From NCBI RefSeq assembly GCF_009665255.1, contig NZ_CP035686.1, positions 2,236,001 to 2,300,000 of the forward strand: a stretch of 64,000 bases of DNA, written 5' to 3'. Position 1 is the first letter of the stretch; every line of letters starts with the position of its first letter. A program made the translations under genes and the position numbers. The notes beneath the pieces are model-generated. The model was not told the origin of the DNA, searched no databases, and saw only the letters and a program-made list of their open reading frames with translations. Origin of the DNA: Vibrio metoecus. GTDB taxonomy: Bacteria; Pseudomonadota; Gammaproteobacteria; Enterobacterales; Vibrionaceae. This document shows, one piece after another, positions 1 to 11,373 of this stretch.

Positions 1-844
1 TATGCTCGACCGCCTGAAGGCGTTCTTGACGCCACTCGACCAAAGCTTTCAGTAATAGTGTTAATAAGGCGATAAACGCCAGTAGCGAAGCGCTAGCAAA
101 AGCTGCTTGCGACTGATAATCCTCGTACAGAAGCTGTACATGCAAAGGCAAGGTATTGGTTTCACCGCGAATATTTCCTGAAACGACGGCTACCGCGCCA
201 AACTCCCCCACCGCGCGAGCATTGGTGAGGATCACGCCATAAATCAACGCCCACTTAATGTTAGGCAGAGTGACTCGGCGAAACAGTTGCCACCATGATG
301 CGCCCAAAATCACCGCGGCTTCTTCATCCGAGCGTCCTTGCTGCTGCATAAGTGGAATTAGCTCACGCGCCACAAACGGACAGGTCACAAACACAGTCAC
401 CAGTACAATGCCCGGCCAAGCAAACATGATTTGCAGATCGCGCTCATACAACCATTCGCCCAACCAGCCACTGGTGCCATAGAGCAGCAGGTAAAGTAGC
501 CCCGCCACCACCGGAGAAACAGCGAACGGAATATCAATCAAGGTGATCAAAAACTTGCGACCAACAAATTCAAAGCGGGTCACTAGCCAAGAGAGCAGCA
601 CACCAAACACCAGATTGATTGGCACTGTCAGTAGTGCCACCACTAGCGTTAACCCAATCGCGTGGCGCGTATCGGGGTCATTAAAGTAACTAAAATAAGC
701 GCCAATGCCGTTAGCAAACGCTTGTTGGAAAATGCTCAGCAGTGGGATCAGCAGCAGTACGGCCACCAATAACAGAGCCAATGCGATCAAACTCCATTTC
801 ACCCACGGCTTTTCACCGACACGTAAAGGCTGAGAATGTGCCAT
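1..844 (-). CDS. cysW: Sulfate ABC transporter permease CysW (3' end outside window)
   Basis: Inner-membrane permease subunit of the sulfate/thiosulfate ABC importer, paired with CysT and fed by the periplasmic binding protein encoded just upstream. The reading frame starts at ATG 844 (MAHSQPLRVGEKPWVKW) and stays open to the left edge, so about the last ten residues expected for the family are missing from the window. A hydrophobic segment follows the short cytoplasmic N-terminus, and further membrane spans alternate with polar loops as in BPD-type permeases. It lies 10 bp after cysT on the same strand, so the two are cotranscribed. The ATPase gene cysA is expected next, outside the window. 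Confidence 0.93.
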   Translation of the reverse strand, partial: MAHSQPLRVGEKPWVKWSLIALALLLVAVLLLIPLLSIFQQAFANGIGAYFSYFNDPDTRHAIGLTLVVALLTVPINLVFGVLLSWLVTRFEFVGRKFLITLIDIPFAVSPVVAGLLYLLLYGTSGWLGEWLYERDLQIMFAWPGIVLVTVFVTCPFVARELIPLMQQQGRSDEEAAVILGASWWQLFRRVTLPNIKWALIYGVILTNARAVGEFGAVAVVSGNIRGETNTLPLHVQLLYEDYQSQAAFASASLLAFIALLTLLLKALVEWRQERLQAVEH

Positions 845-854
845 AAACTGATTC

Positions 855-1706
855 CTATCGTCCGTGAATGCGACGCAGATAAGCGCCTTGCCAGAGGTTA
901 ATTATCAGCAGTAACAAAAGTGAAGTCAGCAGCACAACCGAGGCAATCGCACTCGCCGCTGGGAAATCAAACTCTTGCAGACGCACGAAGATCATTAGCG
1001 AGGTAATTTCGCTGATGTAAGGCATATTGCCGGCAATAAAGATCACCGCTCCGAACTCCCCTAAACTGCGCGTAAAAGACAACGCCGTTCCGACCAATAA
1101 AGCGGGTTTGAGTGAAGGGAGAATCACTTTCCAAAACACAGCAGCATCGGATGCGCCTAACGTCATGCCCGCTTCTTCTTCCTCACGGGATATTTCTTCT
1201 AACACTGGCTGAACCGTGCGCACCACAAAGGGAATACTGGTAAAAGCCATCGCCACAATAATACCGAGTGGCGTATAAGCGACCTTGATGCCTAACTCGG
1301 CAAGTACGCTACCAATCCAGCCATTGGCCGAATACAGCGTTGCCAAGGTAATCCCAGCCACCGCGGTGGGAAGCGCAAAAGGAAGATCGACCAGCGCATC
1401 AAGAATACGTTTGCCGGGAAAAGTGTAACGCACCAACACCCAAGCAAGCAGCAAACCAAACAAGCCATTAAACAGTGAAGCAATCAAGGCCGAGCCAACC
1501 GTCACCTTATAACTTGCCACCACACGAGGGTCGGCAATCACTTGCCAATACTCGCTAAAGGTCATGTTGCTGGTCTGCATAATAAGTCCAGTGGCAGGTA
1601 GCAGCAGGATCAAGCTGACAAACAGCAAAGAGACACCGAGGCTCAACGCAAAACCGGGTAAAACCCGTTGCTGGCGCGGGCGAGAGTGTGCAAGCGTTTG
1701 ACCCAT
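855..1706 (-). CDS. cysT: Sulfate ABC transporter permease CysT (CysU)
   Basis: Second inner-membrane permease of the sulfate/thiosulfate importer. The protein has 283 residues, usual for the family. It has a first membrane span at about residues 20-45 and several more spans. The conserved loop that contacts the CysA ATPase (EEAGMTLGASDAAVFWKVILP) is at about residues 175-196. It is followed 10 bp later by cysW and preceded 76 bp away by the binding-protein gene, giving a cysP-cysT-cysW order on the minus strand. In related bacteria the operon is driven by CysB under sulfur limitation, but I could not assign a CysB site by eye. Confidence 0.95.
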   Translation of the reverse strand: MGQTLAHSRPRQQRVLPGFALSLGVSLLFVSLILLLPATGLIMQTSNMTFSEYWQVIADPRVVASYKVTVGSALIASLFNGLFGLLLAWVLVRYTFPGKRILDALVDLPFALPTAVAGITLATLYSANGWIGSVLAELGIKVAYTPLGIIVAMAFTSIPFVVRTVQPVLEEISREEEEAGMTLGASDAAVFWKVILPSLKPALLVGTALSFTRSLGEFGAVIFIAGNMPYISEITSLMIFVRLQEFDFPAASAIASVVLLTSLLLLLIINLWQGAYLRRIHGR

Positions 1707-1782
1707 AAAACCTCTTTCGATACATCAGGGTGGAATTATGGTTGCCCATCCATTGGGCAACCTAGAGAAATGTCGGACAAGA

Positions 1783-2784
1783 TTAGCGGCGCAGCAGTTG
1801 ATCCAACTTTGCCCCATTGGCGAACTGGGTTTTCATCGCTTGTTCCCAACCACCGGCGATCCCTTCCACAGTCAGCAATTCAACGGCAGGAAAACGCTCA
1901 GCAAACTCAGCTTGTACCTTGGCATCGTGCACACGGTAGTTAAATTCTGCAAGCAAACGCTGTGCTGGCTCACTGTACAGGTATGAAACGTATTCTGTCG
2001 CCACATCATAAGTCCCATTACGTTTTGCCACTTTCTCCACTACCGCGACTGGGAATTCAGCCAAAATCGAGGTTTTCGGCACCACCACTTGGTAATCATC
2101 CGCACCGTATTGTTGACGAATGTTATTCACTTCCGATTCAAAGGTGATCAGCACATCGCCAATTCCACGCTCAACGAATGACGTGGTTGCACCACGGCCG
2201 CCAGTATCAAATACCGCGACGTTAGCCAGAAACTTCTTCAAAAACTCATCTTGCTGCGCTTGGTTATCCTGACCAAATTGTTTTTGTGCAAAGCCTAGCG
2301 CTGCCAAGTAGGTGTAACGCGCATTACCTGAGGTTTTCGGGTTCGGGAATACACTTTTCACATCATCACGTACCAAATCACTCCAATCTTGGATGTTTTT
2401 TGGGTTGCCTTTGCGCACCAAAAATGCGGTGGTGGAGTAATAAGGCGAGCTCGCGTTTGGTAGCAGGGTTTGCCAGTTTGCTGGGATCAGCTTGCCTTTG
2501 TCGTGCAGAATTTGCACATCGGTCACTTGGTTAAACGTCACCACATCTGCCGCTAGGCCTTGCAGAATAGAACGCGCTTGAGCCGATGATCCCGCGTGAG
2601 ACTGTTTAATTTCGACCGTCTTCCCTGTTTTTTGTTGCCAATGCTCAGCAAACACGGGGTTGTAAGCCACAAACAGCTCACGAGCAATATCATAAGATGA
2701 GTTGAGAATGGTTTGATCGGCCGCAGAGGCTTGGAATGAGCCTGCTAGCAGTAACGCTGTTAATGTCGATTTAATTCGGTTCAT
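1783..2784 (-). CDS. cysP: Periplasmic sulfate/thiosulfate-binding protein
   Basis: Periplasmic solute-binding protein that delivers sulfate or thiosulfate to CysT/CysW. It has 333 residues, beginning with a typical signal peptide ([21 protein letters not shown], cleavage after ASA at about residue 22). The mature part shows sulfate-binding-protein signatures, including the Asn-rich [11 protein letters not shown] start, the [10 protein letters not shown] ligand loop and [12 protein letters not shown]. It is the first gene of the cysP-T-W operon. Sequence alone does not separate Sbp (sulfate) from CysP (thiosulfate), so the symbol is a choice of convenience. It is transcribed away from cysM. 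Confidence 0.9.
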   Translation of the reverse strand: MNRIKSTLTALLLAGSFQASAADQTILNSSYDIARELFVAYNPVFAEHWQQKTGKTVEIKQSHAGSSAQARSILQGLAADVVTFNQVTDVQILHDKGKLIPANWQTLLPNASSPYYSTTAFLVRKGNPKNIQDWSDLVRDDVKSVFPNPKTSGNARYTYLAALGFAQKQFGQDNQAQQDEFLKKFLANVAVFDTGGRGATTSFVERGIGDVLITFESEVNNIRQQYGADDYQVVVPKTSILAEFPVAVVEKVAKRNGTYDVATEYVSYLYSEPAQRLLAEFNYRVHDAKVQAEFAERFPAVELLTVEGIAGGWEQAMKTQFANGAKLDQLLRR

Positions 2785-3041
2785 GTTGTTCTACTCCAGA
2801 ATCACAAGTGCCAAGATGGCTTCCTTTATGCTGCTAGATTATGAGGAAAATCGTTTATAAAAAAGAACATTAATAGAACGTTTTGGAATAATTTCTAGCA
2901 ATAAATTGTATGCCGAAGATAAAGTCATTCTTATACTGCTGACATGAAAATAACGCCGCTGGCAAAGAGTCGTCTTACGCTTGCGCCGTCAATCAACAGA
3001 AGCTTTATCGGTTGTCACTATTAGAATAGAAGGATCGCCCT

Positions 3042-3929
3042 GTGTCTGATTTCCCCACTCTTGAAGATTATGTAGGTCAAACGCCCTTGGTGCGTTTACA
3101 GCGCCTCAATGCAGGCCGTTCTACGGTATTGGTGAAACTCGAAGGCAATAATCCAGCGGGTTCCGTGAAAGATAGACCAGCCCTTAATATGATTGTGCAA
3201 GCCGAAGCGCGCGGCAGTTTGCAGCCCGGCGATACCATTATTGAAGCCACCAGTGGTAATACTGGCATAGCGCTAGCCATGGCCGCCGCCATCAAAGGCT
3301 ACAAGATGATTCTGATCATGCCCGATAACGCTACTCAAGAGCGCAAAGATTCAATGCGCGCGTATGGCGCTGAGCTGATTTTGGTTAGCAAAGAACAAGG
3401 GATGGAAGGCGCACGCGATTTAGCCTTACAGATGCAGCAAGAAGGTAAAGGTAAGGTATTGGATCAATTCAATAACTTGGATAACCCTGACGCACATTTT
3501 CGTTCAACCGGGCCGGAAATCTGGCAGCAAAGCCAAGGCAAAATCACCCATTTTGTTTCGAGCATGGGCACCACAGGCACCATCATGGGCGTCTCTCGCT
3601 ACCTGAAACAGCAAAATCCGCAGATCCAGATCATCGGCTTACAACCCTCGGAAGGCAGTGCGATTCCCGGTATTCGCCGTTGGCCGCAAGCCTACCTCCC
3701 CGGCATTTTTGATGCTGCAAGAGTCGATCAGGTACTGGATGTGACTCAAACTGACGCCGAACAGACCGCTCGCGCCCTTGCTCGTGAAGAAGGAATTTGC
3801 GCCGGCGTCAGCTCTGGCGGAGCCGTGTTTGCCGCTTTGCAGATTGCCCAGCAAAATCCGGGATCCGTAGTGGTAGCGATTGTGTGCGATCGTGGCGACC
3901 GTTATTTATCCTCAGGATTATTTTCCTAA
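3042..3929 (+). CDS. cysM: Cysteine synthase B (O-acetylserine sulfhydrylase)
   Basis: PLP enzyme that makes cysteine from O-acetylserine and sulfide or thiosulfate in the cytoplasm. The 295-residue length fits CysM. The PLP lysine is K43 in GSVKDRPA, the phosphate/substrate loop EATSGNTGIAL lies near residues 68-78, and the C-terminal SSGGA PLP-phosphate loop is near residue 257. The start codon is GTG, with AAGGA 8 bases before it. It is divergent from the sulfate-uptake operon, which fits a shared sulfur-assimilation role. Confidence 0.95.
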   Translation: MSDFPTLEDYVGQTPLVRLQRLNAGRSTVLVKLEGNNPAGSVKDRPALNMIVQAEARGSLQPGDTIIEATSGNTGIALAMAAAIKGYKMILIMPDNATQERKDSMRAYGAELILVSKEQGMEGARDLALQMQQEGKGKVLDQFNNLDNPDAHFRSTGPEIWQQSQGKITHFVSSMGTTGTIMGVSRYLKQQNPQIQIIGLQPSEGSAIPGIRRWPQAYLPGIFDAARVDQVLDVTQTDAEQTARALAREEGICAGVSSGGAVFAALQIAQQNPGSVVVAIVCDRGDRYLSSGLFS

Positions 3930-3941
3930 CTGAGCTTTCCC

Positions 3942-3963
3942 ACACTCAGCTTAGGCTGAGTGT
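3942..3963. terminator. Hairpin after cysM
   Basis: Perfect 9-bp inverted repeat ACACTCAGC / GCTGAGTGT with a 4-base loop, 12 bp after the cysM stop. No run of T follows, so it is a weak candidate terminator or an mRNA-stabilising 3' hairpin. The rest of the 267-bp gap before mutS shows no gene that I recognise. Confidence 0.45.
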
Positions 3964-4196
3964 CGAAACCGGTTTGACTTGGTATCCATATCACGCTCCC
4001 TACGCGCTTTTCGGTAAACCTCTTGCGGCGATGGCCTGATGGGCCGTAAGGTCATCACCATGCAAAGCAAGAGCTCAATTGCCCCGCCCTAGTCAGGTTT
4101 GCTATTCTCTGTAACCGTTTTTAAGTGACCCATGCCCGCCTTGTGATGAAATGCCGCAAGGCCTACGCAGATGATGATAAGCAGCGATATAAGATT

Positions 4197-6785
4197 ATGA
4201 TGAAATCGAACGCCTCACCGAGCGAGTCTCTTTCGCACCACACCCCGATGATGCAGCAATATTTAAGACTCAAGGCGGAAAACCCAGATATTCTGCTGTT
4301 TTATCGCATGGGTGATTTTTACGAACTGTTTTATGACGATGCGAAACGCGCCTCTGAACTGCTAGATATTTCCTTAACCAAGCGCGGCGCTTCAGCGGGT
4401 GAACCCATCCCGATGGCGGGTGTGCCGTTTCATGCGGTAGAAGGTTACTTAGCAAAATTGGTACAAATGGGCGAATCGGTCGCGATCTGTGAACAGATTG
4501 GCGATCCAGCCACCAGCAAAGGCCCCGTTGAGCGCAAAGTAGTGCGGATTGTGACCCCGGGAACCGTGACCGATGAAGCCCTGCTCTCAGAGCGAGTCGA
4601 TAACCTGATCGCGGCGATTTATCACCATAACGGCCGCTTTGGCTACGCGACCATGGATATCACCTCCGGCCGTTTTCAGCTCAGTGAACCGCAAACCGAA
4701 GAAGAGATGGCGGCAGAACTGCAACGCACTTCGCCTCGTGAACTGTTGTTTCCTGAAGATTTTTCGCCAGTGCATCTAATGGCAAGCCGCCAAGGCAACC
4801 GCCGTCGCCCGATTTGGGAGTTTGAACTCGATACTGCGAAACAGCAGCTCAACCAGCAATTTGGCACGCGCGATCTGGTTGGCTTTGGGGTTGAGCAAGC
4901 AAAACTTGGTTTGTGCGCAGCAGGCTGCTTGATCCAATACGTCAAAGATACTCAGCGTACCGCTTTGCCACACATTCGTTCACTGACTTGGGATCGCCAA
5001 GATCAATCGGTGATTTTGGATGCCGCGACGCGGCGCAATCTTGAGCTCACTTATAACTTAGCTGGTGGAACGGACAATACATTGGCCGATGTGCTCGACC
5101 ATTGTGCTACCCCCATGGGCAGCCGCATGCTCAAACGTTGGATCCACCAACCGATGCGCGATAACGCCACTCTCAATCAGCGTTTAGATGCGATCACTGA
5201 GCTCAAAGAAACCGCTTTGTATGGGGAACTGCATCCCGTGCTCAAACAGATTGGCGATATTGAACGGATCCTCGCCCGTCTAGCGCTGCGTTCAGCGCGG
5301 CCGCGCGATTTAGCTCGCCTACGCCACGCCATGCAGCAGTTACCAGAATTGCACTCGGTCATGAGCGAGCTTGAGCAGTCTCACCTTACAGAGCTACGCA
5401 CCCATGCCGAGCCGATGGATGCATTGTGCGATTTACTCGAACGTGCGATCAAAGAAAACCCACCCGTAGTGATCCGCGATGGTGGCGTGATCGCCGATGG
5501 TTACAGTGCCGAACTCGATGAATGGCGCGATTTAGCCAATGGCGCAACCGAATTTCTGGAACGCTTGGAAGCCGAAGAACGCGATCGTCACGGCATTGAT
5601 ACCCTGAAAGTGGGTTATAACAATGTGCACGGTTTCTACATTCAGGTTAGCCGTGGTCAAAGCCACCTTGTGCCGCCACATTATGTGCGCCGTCAAACCT
5701 TAAAGAATGCCGAGCGTTACATCATCGAAGAACTCAAGCAGCACGAGGATAAGGTACTCAACTCCAAATCTCGTGCTTTAGCGGTCGAGAAACAGTTGTG
5801 GGAAGAGTTATTCGATTTGCTGTTGCCTCATCTTGAGCAGCTGCAACAACTGGCGGCTTCCGTTGCTCAATTGGATGTGCTGCAAAACCTCGCAGAGCGC
5901 GCAGAAAACTTGGAATATTGTCGCCCAACGCTGGTTCAAGAAGCGGGCATTCACATCCAAGGTGGTCGCCACCCTGTGGTAGAGCGAGTAATGAATGAGC
6001 CGTTTATCGCCAACCCGATCGAGTTTAATCCACAGCGACGCATGCTGATCATTACTGGCCCGAATATGGGCGGTAAATCGACTTACATGCGTCAAACCGC
6101 CTTGATTGCACTGATGGCGCATATCGGTAGTTATGTGCCGGCTGAAAGTGCGTCAATCGGCCCACTGGATCGTATTTTTACCCGTATCGGTGCTTCGGAC
6201 GATCTCGCCTCAGGTCGCTCAACCTTTATGGTGGAGATGACGGAGACCGCCAATATTTTGCACAATGCGACTCGTAACAGTTTGGTGTTGATGGATGAGA
6301 TTGGCCGCGGTACCAGTACTTATGACGGACTCTCGCTCGCTTGGGCGAGTGCCGAGTGGCTTGCCAAAGAGATTGGTGCCATGACGCTGTTTGCCACTCA
6401 CTATTTTGAGTTAACCGAACTGCCGAATGTGTTACCCCATCTAGCGAATGTTCATTTAGATGCGGTTGAACATGGTGATGGCATCGCCTTTATGCACGCA
6501 GTGCAAGAGGGTGCCGCGAGTAAATCGTATGGTTTAGCCGTAGCAGGACTGGCTGGCGTACCCAAGCCCGTGATTAAAAATGCGCGCGCCAAGTTACAAC
6601 AACTTGAGCTATTAAGCTCACAACCTGCCGAGACTCGTAAACCCAGCCGAGTGGATATCGCCAACCAACTGAGCTTAATTCCGGAGCCAAGTGTTGTTGA
6701 ACAAGCGTTAGCGGAGCTGGACCCCGATGAACTGACGCCACGTCAGGCACTCGATGCGTTGTATCGCTTGAAAAAAATGCTGTAA
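4197..6785 (+). CDS. mutS: DNA mismatch repair protein MutS
   Basis: Mismatch-recognition ATPase of methyl-directed repair, acting with MutL. I chose ATG 4197, which gives 862 residues and the N-terminus [20 protein letters not shown]; an in-frame extension to 4125 exists but is not conserved-looking. The mismatch-wedging F-x-E motif is F41-Y-E43 within GDFYELF. The Walker A loop GPNMGGKST is at residues 621-629, followed by the Walker [17 protein letters not shown] and the ATHYFEL segment. The C-terminal tail that mediates tetramer contacts is present. The gene is monocistronic and ends at a bidirectional hairpin shared with rpoS. The protein appears intact, so no mutator defect is predicted. 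Confidence 0.98.
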   Translation: MMKSNASPSESLSHHTPMMQQYLRLKAENPDILLFYRMGDFYELFYDDAKRASELLDISLTKRGASAGEPIPMAGVPFHAVEGYLAKLVQMGESVAICEQIGDPATSKGPVERKVVRIVTPGTVTDEALLSERVDNLIAAIYHHNGRFGYATMDITSGRFQLSEPQTEEEMAAELQRTSPRELLFPEDFSPVHLMASRQGNRRRPIWEFELDTAKQQLNQQFGTRDLVGFGVEQAKLGLCAAGCLIQYVKDTQRTALPHIRSLTWDRQDQSVILDAATRRNLELTYNLAGGTDNTLADVLDHCATPMGSRMLKRWIHQPMRDNATLNQRLDAITELKETALYGELHPVLKQIGDIERILARLALRSARPRDLARLRHAMQQLPELHSVMSELEQSHLTELRTHAEPMDALCDLLERAIKENPPVVIRDGGVIADGYSAELDEWRDLANGATEFLERLEAEERDRHGIDTLKVGYNNVHGFYIQVSRGQSHLVPPHYVRRQTLKNAERYIIEELKQHEDKVLNSKSRALAVEKQLWEELFDLLLPHLEQLQQLAASVAQLDVLQNLAERAENLEYCRPTLVQEAGIHIQGGRHPVVERVMNEPFIANPIEFNPQRRMLIITGPNMGGKSTYMRQTALIALMAHIGSYVPAESASIGPLDRIFTRIGASDDLASGRSTFMVEMTETANILHNATRNSLVLMDEIGRGTSTYDGLSLAWASAEWLAKEIGAMTLFATHYFELTELPNVLPHLANVHLDAVEHGDGIAFMHAVQEGAASKSYGLAVAGLAGVPKPVIKNARAKLQQLELLSSQPAETRKPSRVDIANQLSLIPEPSVVEQALAELDPDELTPRQALDALYRLKKML

Positions 6786-6812
6786 CGCCTTTTTCTCAGC
6801 CTAGGAAAAACC

Positions 6813-6837
6813 AAAGGCACTCTTAAAGAGTGCCTTT
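6813..6837. terminator. Bidirectional terminator between mutS and rpoS
   Basis: Perfect 11-bp inverted repeat AAAGGCACTCT / AGAGTGCCTTT with a 3-base loop, A-rich on one side and T-rich on the other. It lies between the convergent genes mutS and rpoS. Confidence 0.85.
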
Positions 6838-6863
6838 GAATTTAAATACAGAAGAAAAATGGG

Positions 6864-7874
6864 TTAGTTGACGTCGTACTCAACGTTAAATAGAGCTTCC
6901 ATATTCAAACCTTGTTTCACCAGAATCTCACGCAGACGACGTAAGCCTTCCACTTGAATTTGACGCACACGTTCACGAGTTAGATTGATCTCACGCCCCA
7001 CTTCTTCCAAGGTGGACGGCTCATAACCCAACAGACCAAAACGACGAGCCAATACTTCTTTCTGTTTTGGATTGAGTTCATCTAACCAGTTGAGCAGCGA
7101 TTCACGAATGTCATCATCTTGAGTAGAAAACTCAGGATCCGCGTTATTGGAATCTGGCAAGATATCCAACAAAGCTTTATCACCATCGCCACCAATTGGT
7201 GTATCTACAGAGCTGATACGCTCGTTGAGTCGCAGCATTTTGGTCACATCATCGACGGGACGATCCAGCTCAAGGGCTATTTCTTCTGGCGTAGGTTCGT
7301 GGTCAAGACGTTGTGACAATTCACGCGCAGTACGCAGGTAAATATTCAGCTCTTTGACGACATGGATTGGTAGACGAATGGTGCGGGTTTGATTCATCAG
7401 CGCACGTTCGATGGTTTGACGAATCCACCATGTTGCGTAAGTTGAAAAGCGAAAACCACGTTCAGGATCGAATTTTTCAACCGCACGAATCAAGCCGAGA
7501 TTGCCTTCTTCAATCAAATCAAGCAGGGCTAACCCACGGTTGCTGTAGCGACGTGAAATTTTAACAACCAAGCGCAAGTTACTTTCAATCATACGTTTGC
7601 GCGCTGCTTCGTCACCACGTAGAGCGCGGCGAGCATAGAGCACTTCTTCTTCGGCGGTAAGGAGTGGTGAAAAACCAATCTCGCTGAGATACATTTGTGT
7701 GGCATCAAGACTTTTCGCAGAAGCATCAAACTCCTCACGAGCATCGTCACTTGCCCCTTCAACAGCAACTAATTCTTCATCACTGGAGAGCTCATCATCC
7801 GCTTCTAGCACTTCCAGTGCTTCATCTTCAAAATCGAACTCTTCTACTTTGGTTACAGTATTGCTGACACTCAT
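6864..7874 (-). CDS. rpoS: RNA polymerase sigma factor RpoS (sigma-38)
   Basis: Stationary-phase and general-stress sigma factor; in V. cholerae it also affects mucosal escape and stress survival. The protein has 336 residues with an acidic N-terminus. Region 1.2 begins near [11 protein letters not shown] (residue 58), region 2 holds the core-binding and -10 recognition segment ([17 protein letters not shown]... [13 protein letters not shown]), and the region 4.2 helix-turn-helix is [23 protein letters not shown] near the C-terminus. It lies 73 bp after nlpD on the same strand; in enterics the main rpoS promoter sits inside nlpD, and the same layout is present here. No truncation, which is worth noting because rpoS is often mutated in lab lineages. 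Confidence 0.98.
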   Translation of the reverse strand: MSVSNTVTKVEEFDFEDEALEVLEADDELSSDEELVAVEGASDDAREEFDASAKSLDATQMYLSEIGFSPLLTAEEEVLYARRALRGDEAARKRMIESNLRLVVKISRRYSNRGLALLDLIEEGNLGLIRAVEKFDPERGFRFSTYATWWIRQTIERALMNQTRTIRLPIHVVKELNIYLRTARELSQRLDHEPTPEEIALELDRPVDDVTKMLRLNERISSVDTPIGGDGDKALLDILPDSNNADPEFSTQDDDIRESLLNWLDELNPKQKEVLARRFGLLGYEPSTLEEVGREINLTRERVRQIQVEGLRRLREILVKQGLNMEALFNVEYDVN

Positions 7875-7947
7875 AGCGGCCTCCCCCTGGCAACTTTGCG
7901 AGTCATTGCGAGATACAACCTTTGCAGTATGACCTTAGCAATATGAG

Positions 7948-8886
7948 TTAAGGTAAGTAGCGTTTAGGATTCACTGACTTCCCTTGATAACGGATCTCAA
8001 AATGCAAGCGTACACTATTGGTTCCAGAGCTTCCCATGGTGGCGATTTTCTGGCCTGCTTGCACTATTTGTCCTTCCTTTGCTAGCAGCTGATCATTGTG
8101 GGCATAGGCACTTAGATAGTGCTCATTATGTTTTATGATGATTAGGTTGCCATAACCACGTAGTGCGTTGCCCGAGTACACTACCGTTCCATCTGCAGTG
8201 GCAACGACAGCCTGACCGCGTTGGCCAGCGATGTCTATCCCTTTGTTGCCTTGATCACCCGCAGAAAAGTTTTTTATGACTCTACCTTTGGTCGGCCATA
8301 GCCACTTCGCTATCTTCTCATTCGAAGGTTTAGCATTTGCTACATTAACATTAACATTTTGTTTACCGACAGGTTCAACATACTCCTTTGTTTTTGTTTG
8401 ATCAACCGCCTTAACTGGATCTTTTTTAGTCAAATTTTGACTATTGTTTGATCCTTTTTGTGTATTTTTGGCATTAGAGCTTTTACTCACTGATTGTGCA
8501 GCATTGGTCGCAGAAGCGGCTTTTCCAGTCGCGACAGTAACGCTTGAAACGGCAGCCACATTAGCTGCACCACCGATTCCACCATAAGCAGGAGGAGTGT
8601 AGTTGGGGAGCCATAACTTCAGTTTTTGTCCAGGATGAATGGTGTAAGGGGCGGAAAGATCGTTGTAATTAATCAGATCGTTTACATCTTTATCTGTGAG
8701 GTAAGCGATAAAATAGAGCGTGTCGCCTTTTTTAACTTCATAGTAACTTCCGCGATAACTTCCTCGTTCTATCGCATTATAATCTTTACCCAATCCGGAA
8801 ACTGGCGCAGGTGTATGAGCTGTGCAGCCAATCAAAAGACCGCTTAGCAACAACAAGACAACCAAACGGAAAGAGTAAAGCCTCAT
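7948..8886 (-). CDS. nlpD: Lipoprotein NlpD, LysM plus LytM-like domain
   Basis: Outer-membrane lipoprotein that activates an amidase during septal peptidoglycan splitting. The signal peptide ends in the lipobox LLIGC, giving lipidated Cys21. A LysM peptidoglycan-binding domain (YYEVKKGDTLYFIAYLTDKD...) lies at about residues 48-92. After a low-complexity Ser/Asn/Lys linker there is a C-terminal LytM/M23-type domain (GIDIAGQRGQAV... RLHFEIRYQGKSVNP). In the latter the usual H-x(3)-D zinc ligands at the start are replaced by GIDIAG, as in activator rather than enzyme members. Its start overlaps the pcm stop by one base (TAATG), so it is translationally linked to pcm. Confidence 0.95.
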   Translation of the reverse strand: MRLYSFRLVVLLLLSGLLIGCTAHTPAPVSGLGKDYNAIERGSYRGSYYEVKKGDTLYFIAYLTDKDVNDLINYNDLSAPYTIHPGQKLKLWLPNYTPPAYGGIGGAANVAAVSSVTVATGKAASATNAAQSVSKSSNAKNTQKGSNNSQNLTKKDPVKAVDQTKTKEYVEPVGKQNVNVNVANAKPSNEKIAKWLWPTKGRVIKNFSAGDQGNKGIDIAGQRGQAVVATADGTVVYSGNALRGYGNLIIIKHNEHYLSAYAHNDQLLAKEGQIVQAGQKIATMGSSGTNSVRLHFEIRYQGKSVNPKRYLP

Positions 8887-9512
8887 TACGCTAAATCTCC
8901 CGCCACAAGAGGAACAAAGCGAACCGCTTCCACTCGTTCAGAGAGAAATTGGGCACCTTGGCGCACGATTTTATACAAATGCTGTTCATCTTCTCCCACA
9001 GGGATCACCATTCGGCCACCTTCTGCGAGCTGATCCAATAAGCCTTGTGGCACTTGTGCTGCCGCCGCGGTCACTAAAATAGCATCAAAGGGTGCACGCG
9101 CAGACCAACCTTGCCAACCATCGCCATGTTTGGACGATACATTATAGATATCGAGCTGCTTAAGACGTCGTTTCGCATCCCATTGTAGGGTCTTGATTCG
9201 TTCAACGGTAAACACATGATTGACTAATTTGGCGAGCACTGCGGTTTGATAGCCAGAACCCGTACCGATTTCTAGCACTTTGGTTTCTGGCGTCAGATCC
9301 AGCAACTCGGTCATTCTCGCCACAATGTAAGGCTGTGAAATGGTTTGCCCTTGGCCAATCGGTAACGCATTGTTGTCATAGGCTTGATGCATCATCGCTG
9401 GTGCAACAAAAAATTCGCGTGGCAGTGCGTGGATCGCCGCCAACACTTGTGGCGAGGCAATCCCCTGCTCTGTTAAAAATTGAATCAGTCTGTCGGCTTT
9501 TGGGTTAGCCAT
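8886..9512 (-). CDS. pcm: Protein-L-isoaspartate O-methyltransferase
   Basis: SAM-dependent repair enzyme that methylates L-isoaspartyl residues in aged proteins. It has 208 residues, normal for bacterial Pcm. The SAM-binding motif [16 protein letters not shown] is near residues 79-94, preceded by the PCMT signature [11 protein letters not shown]. It overlaps surE by 8 bp upstream and nlpD by one base downstream, reproducing the common surE-pcm-nlpD-rpoS stationary-phase cluster. Confidence 0.96.
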   Translation of the reverse strand: MANPKADRLIQFLTEQGIASPQVLAAIHALPREFFVAPAMMHQAYDNNALPIGQGQTISQPYIVARMTELLDLTPETKVLEIGTGSGYQTAVLAKLVNHVFTVERIKTLQWDAKRRLKQLDIYNVSSKHGDGWQGWSARAPFDAILVTAAAAQVPQGLLDQLAEGGRMVIPVGEDEQHLYKIVRQGAQFLSERVEAVRFVPLVAGDLA

Positions 9513-10257
9513 TCACCTTTTCCTTTAACCAGTGATCCATGCTGCGCAGCGATTCATGTGCTGTAAGGTCAACCTGTAGTGGCGTTAGTGACACCAAACC
9601 GCGCTCAATAGCATGAAAATCGGTACCTGGGCCTGCATCTTGCTCTTTGCCTGGAGGGCCTAGCCAATAAATATCATGCCCGCGTGGATCTTTCTGCTTT
9701 ATCATGCTTTCCGCGTGATGCCGCGCACCTAAGCGAGTGACTTCAATACCTTGAATTTGTTCTAAAGGCCGATCCGGAATATTCACATTAAGCAAGCGAT
9801 TGGTTGGAATTGGGTTAGCGAGATGTTGCTCGACCAGTTGACGCACGAAGTGCGCAGCCGTAGCAAAATGCGTCGAGCCCGTAAGGGAGAATGCGATCGA
9901 CTGCACGCCAAGAAAATGCCCTTCCATCGCTGCTGCAACCGTTCCCGAATAAAGCACATCATCACCCAAATTGGCACCATGATTAATTCCGCTCAGAACC
10001 AGATCCGGCAGATCATCTTTCATCAGTTCGTTGAGTGCAAAATGCACGCAATCGGTCGGGGTCCCTTGTACGGAATAGGTGTTGTCGGCGATTTTCGAAA
10101 CACGCAATGGATGCTCTAAGGTCAGTGAATTGGAAGCGCCACTGCGGTTACGATCCGGCGCGACAATCACAATCTCCGCTAAATCACGTAATGCATCCGC
10201 CAAAGCATGAATGCCTTGTGCGTAAACGCCATCGTCGTTACTGAGCAGAATCTTCAT
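9505..10257 (-). CDS. surE: 5'/3'-nucleotidase SurE
   Basis: Divalent-metal nucleotidase acting on nucleoside monophosphates and short polyphosphate, linked to stationary-phase survival. I chose the ATG giving [16 protein letters not shown] (250 residues). The metal-binding DD of SNDDG at residues 8-9 and the [19 protein letters not shown] active-site segment are present. It overlaps pcm, and starts one base before the end of truD, so it is part of the long truD-surE-pcm-nlpD run. Confidence 0.96.
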   Translation of the reverse strand: MKILLSNDDGVYAQGIHALADALRDLAEIVIVAPDRNRSGASNSLTLEHPLRVSKIADNTYSVQGTPTDCVHFALNELMKDDLPDLVLSGINHGANLGDDVLYSGTVAAAMEGHFLGVQSIAFSLTGSTHFATAAHFVRQLVEQHLANPIPTNRLLNVNIPDRPLEQIQGIEVTRLGARHHAESMIKQKDPRGHDIYWLGPPGKEQDAGPGTDFHAIERGLVSLTPLQVDLTAHESLRSMDHWLKEKVNG

Positions 10258-10258
10258 C

Positions 10259-11344
10259 TTAATCTTCACTCTCAGAATCGCGGTTTTCTTGCTCATTGCT
10301 TTGATCGTAATGACGCACCACAGGGATCTCTTCGATCAATTCACGTACCAGTGACGTCGCAAAGCTACCCGCATCCAATGCAAAACGCAGGGTGATTTGA
10401 TCGTCTTGCACTTGCCAGCTTAAGTTTTGTGCCTTGAGAGCAATGGCACGGCGATCATGGCGCATACGGTTACCACGGATCAGCGCCATTAAATCGGGCT
10501 CAGCATCCAATTCGGCTTGTTCCAGTTGCAAGGCTTGGCCGGATGTCGGCAAGGCATTATCGCCTGCCAAAGCTGCTGAAATCGCCGCTTCTCCAGCTTG
10601 CAAACGCTGATCCCAAAGGGCTAAATCACCATCAACATTAAACATTTGCTGCTCAGCTAAAGCGATATCACCTTCGATAAAGCGGGCAAAACAGCCTTGT
10701 TCAATTCGCTTTGAGACAATCTGGTTGAAAATCCACGAACGAGCCGCAGACAGATATAAGCTGCGCTGATTCTGATTGCGCGAACGGACATTGTCACGCC
10801 CCCAACGGCGAGCCTCACTGAGGTTATTGCCATGACGTCCAAAACGCTGGCTACCGAAGTAATTGGGAACGCCCAATTCAGCAACCGTTTCTAAACGGCT
10901 TAATACCGCTGCAACATCGCTTACTTCCGATAAGGTGACGACAAATTCATTGCCTTGCAAATCACCCGGACGAAGCTTTTTGTCGTGGCGAGTCACCTCA
11001 AGAATTTCAATGCTAGGGTATTGTGCTAGAAACGCAGAGAAATCCGGCGTTTCGCCATTCGGCAGATGCACACTCAACCACTGCTCGGTAACGGCATGCC
11101 TGTCTTTTAAACCCGCCCAGCTCACCGCGCGTGAAGGTACGCCACAGGCTTTGGCTAATTCATTGGCCACAAAGCTGGTGTTCTCCCCTGTCTTACGAAT
11201 ACGCACCATCAAGTGCTCGCCGTGTCCCGTTAAGGAGTAGCCCAACACTTCATTGACTTGGAAGTGTTCTGGCAGCGCTTTGAGTTTGGCCTTCGCAGTC
11301 GGTTTACCGCACAAATAAGCCAGAGGAGAGAGAATATCAGTCAT
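10259..11344 (-). CDS. truD: tRNA pseudouridine(13) synthase TruD
   Basis: Makes pseudouridine 13 in tRNA-Glu. 361 residues. The TruD family signature is visible: [12 protein letters not shown] near residue 80, with catalytic Asp80 in GLKDRHA, and the [16 protein letters not shown] segment near residue 157. It lies 29 bp after ispF and one base before surE on the same strand. Confidence 0.95.
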   Translation of the reverse strand: MTDILSPLAYLCGKPTAKAKLKALPEHFQVNEVLGYSLTGHGEHLMVRIRKTGENTSFVANELAKACGVPSRAVSWAGLKDRHAVTEQWLSVHLPNGETPDFSAFLAQYPSIEILEVTRHDKKLRPGDLQGNEFVVTLSEVSDVAAVLSRLETVAELGVPNYFGSQRFGRHGNNLSEARRWGRDNVRSRNQNQRSLYLSAARSWIFNQIVSKRIEQGCFARFIEGDIALAEQQMFNVDGDLALWDQRLQAGEAAISAALAGDNALPTSGQALQLEQAELDAEPDLMALIRGNRMRHDRRAIALKAQNLSWQVQDDQITLRFALDAGSFATSLVRELIEEIPVVRHYDQSNEQENRDSESED

Positions 11345-11373
11345 CTTAATTCCAAAATTTTTTATAGGCTGAG

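Noticed and set aside
4125..4196. N-terminal extension of MutS
   Set aside because: The start at 4197 gives the family length and a conserved-looking N-terminus; the extension does not resemble MutS.
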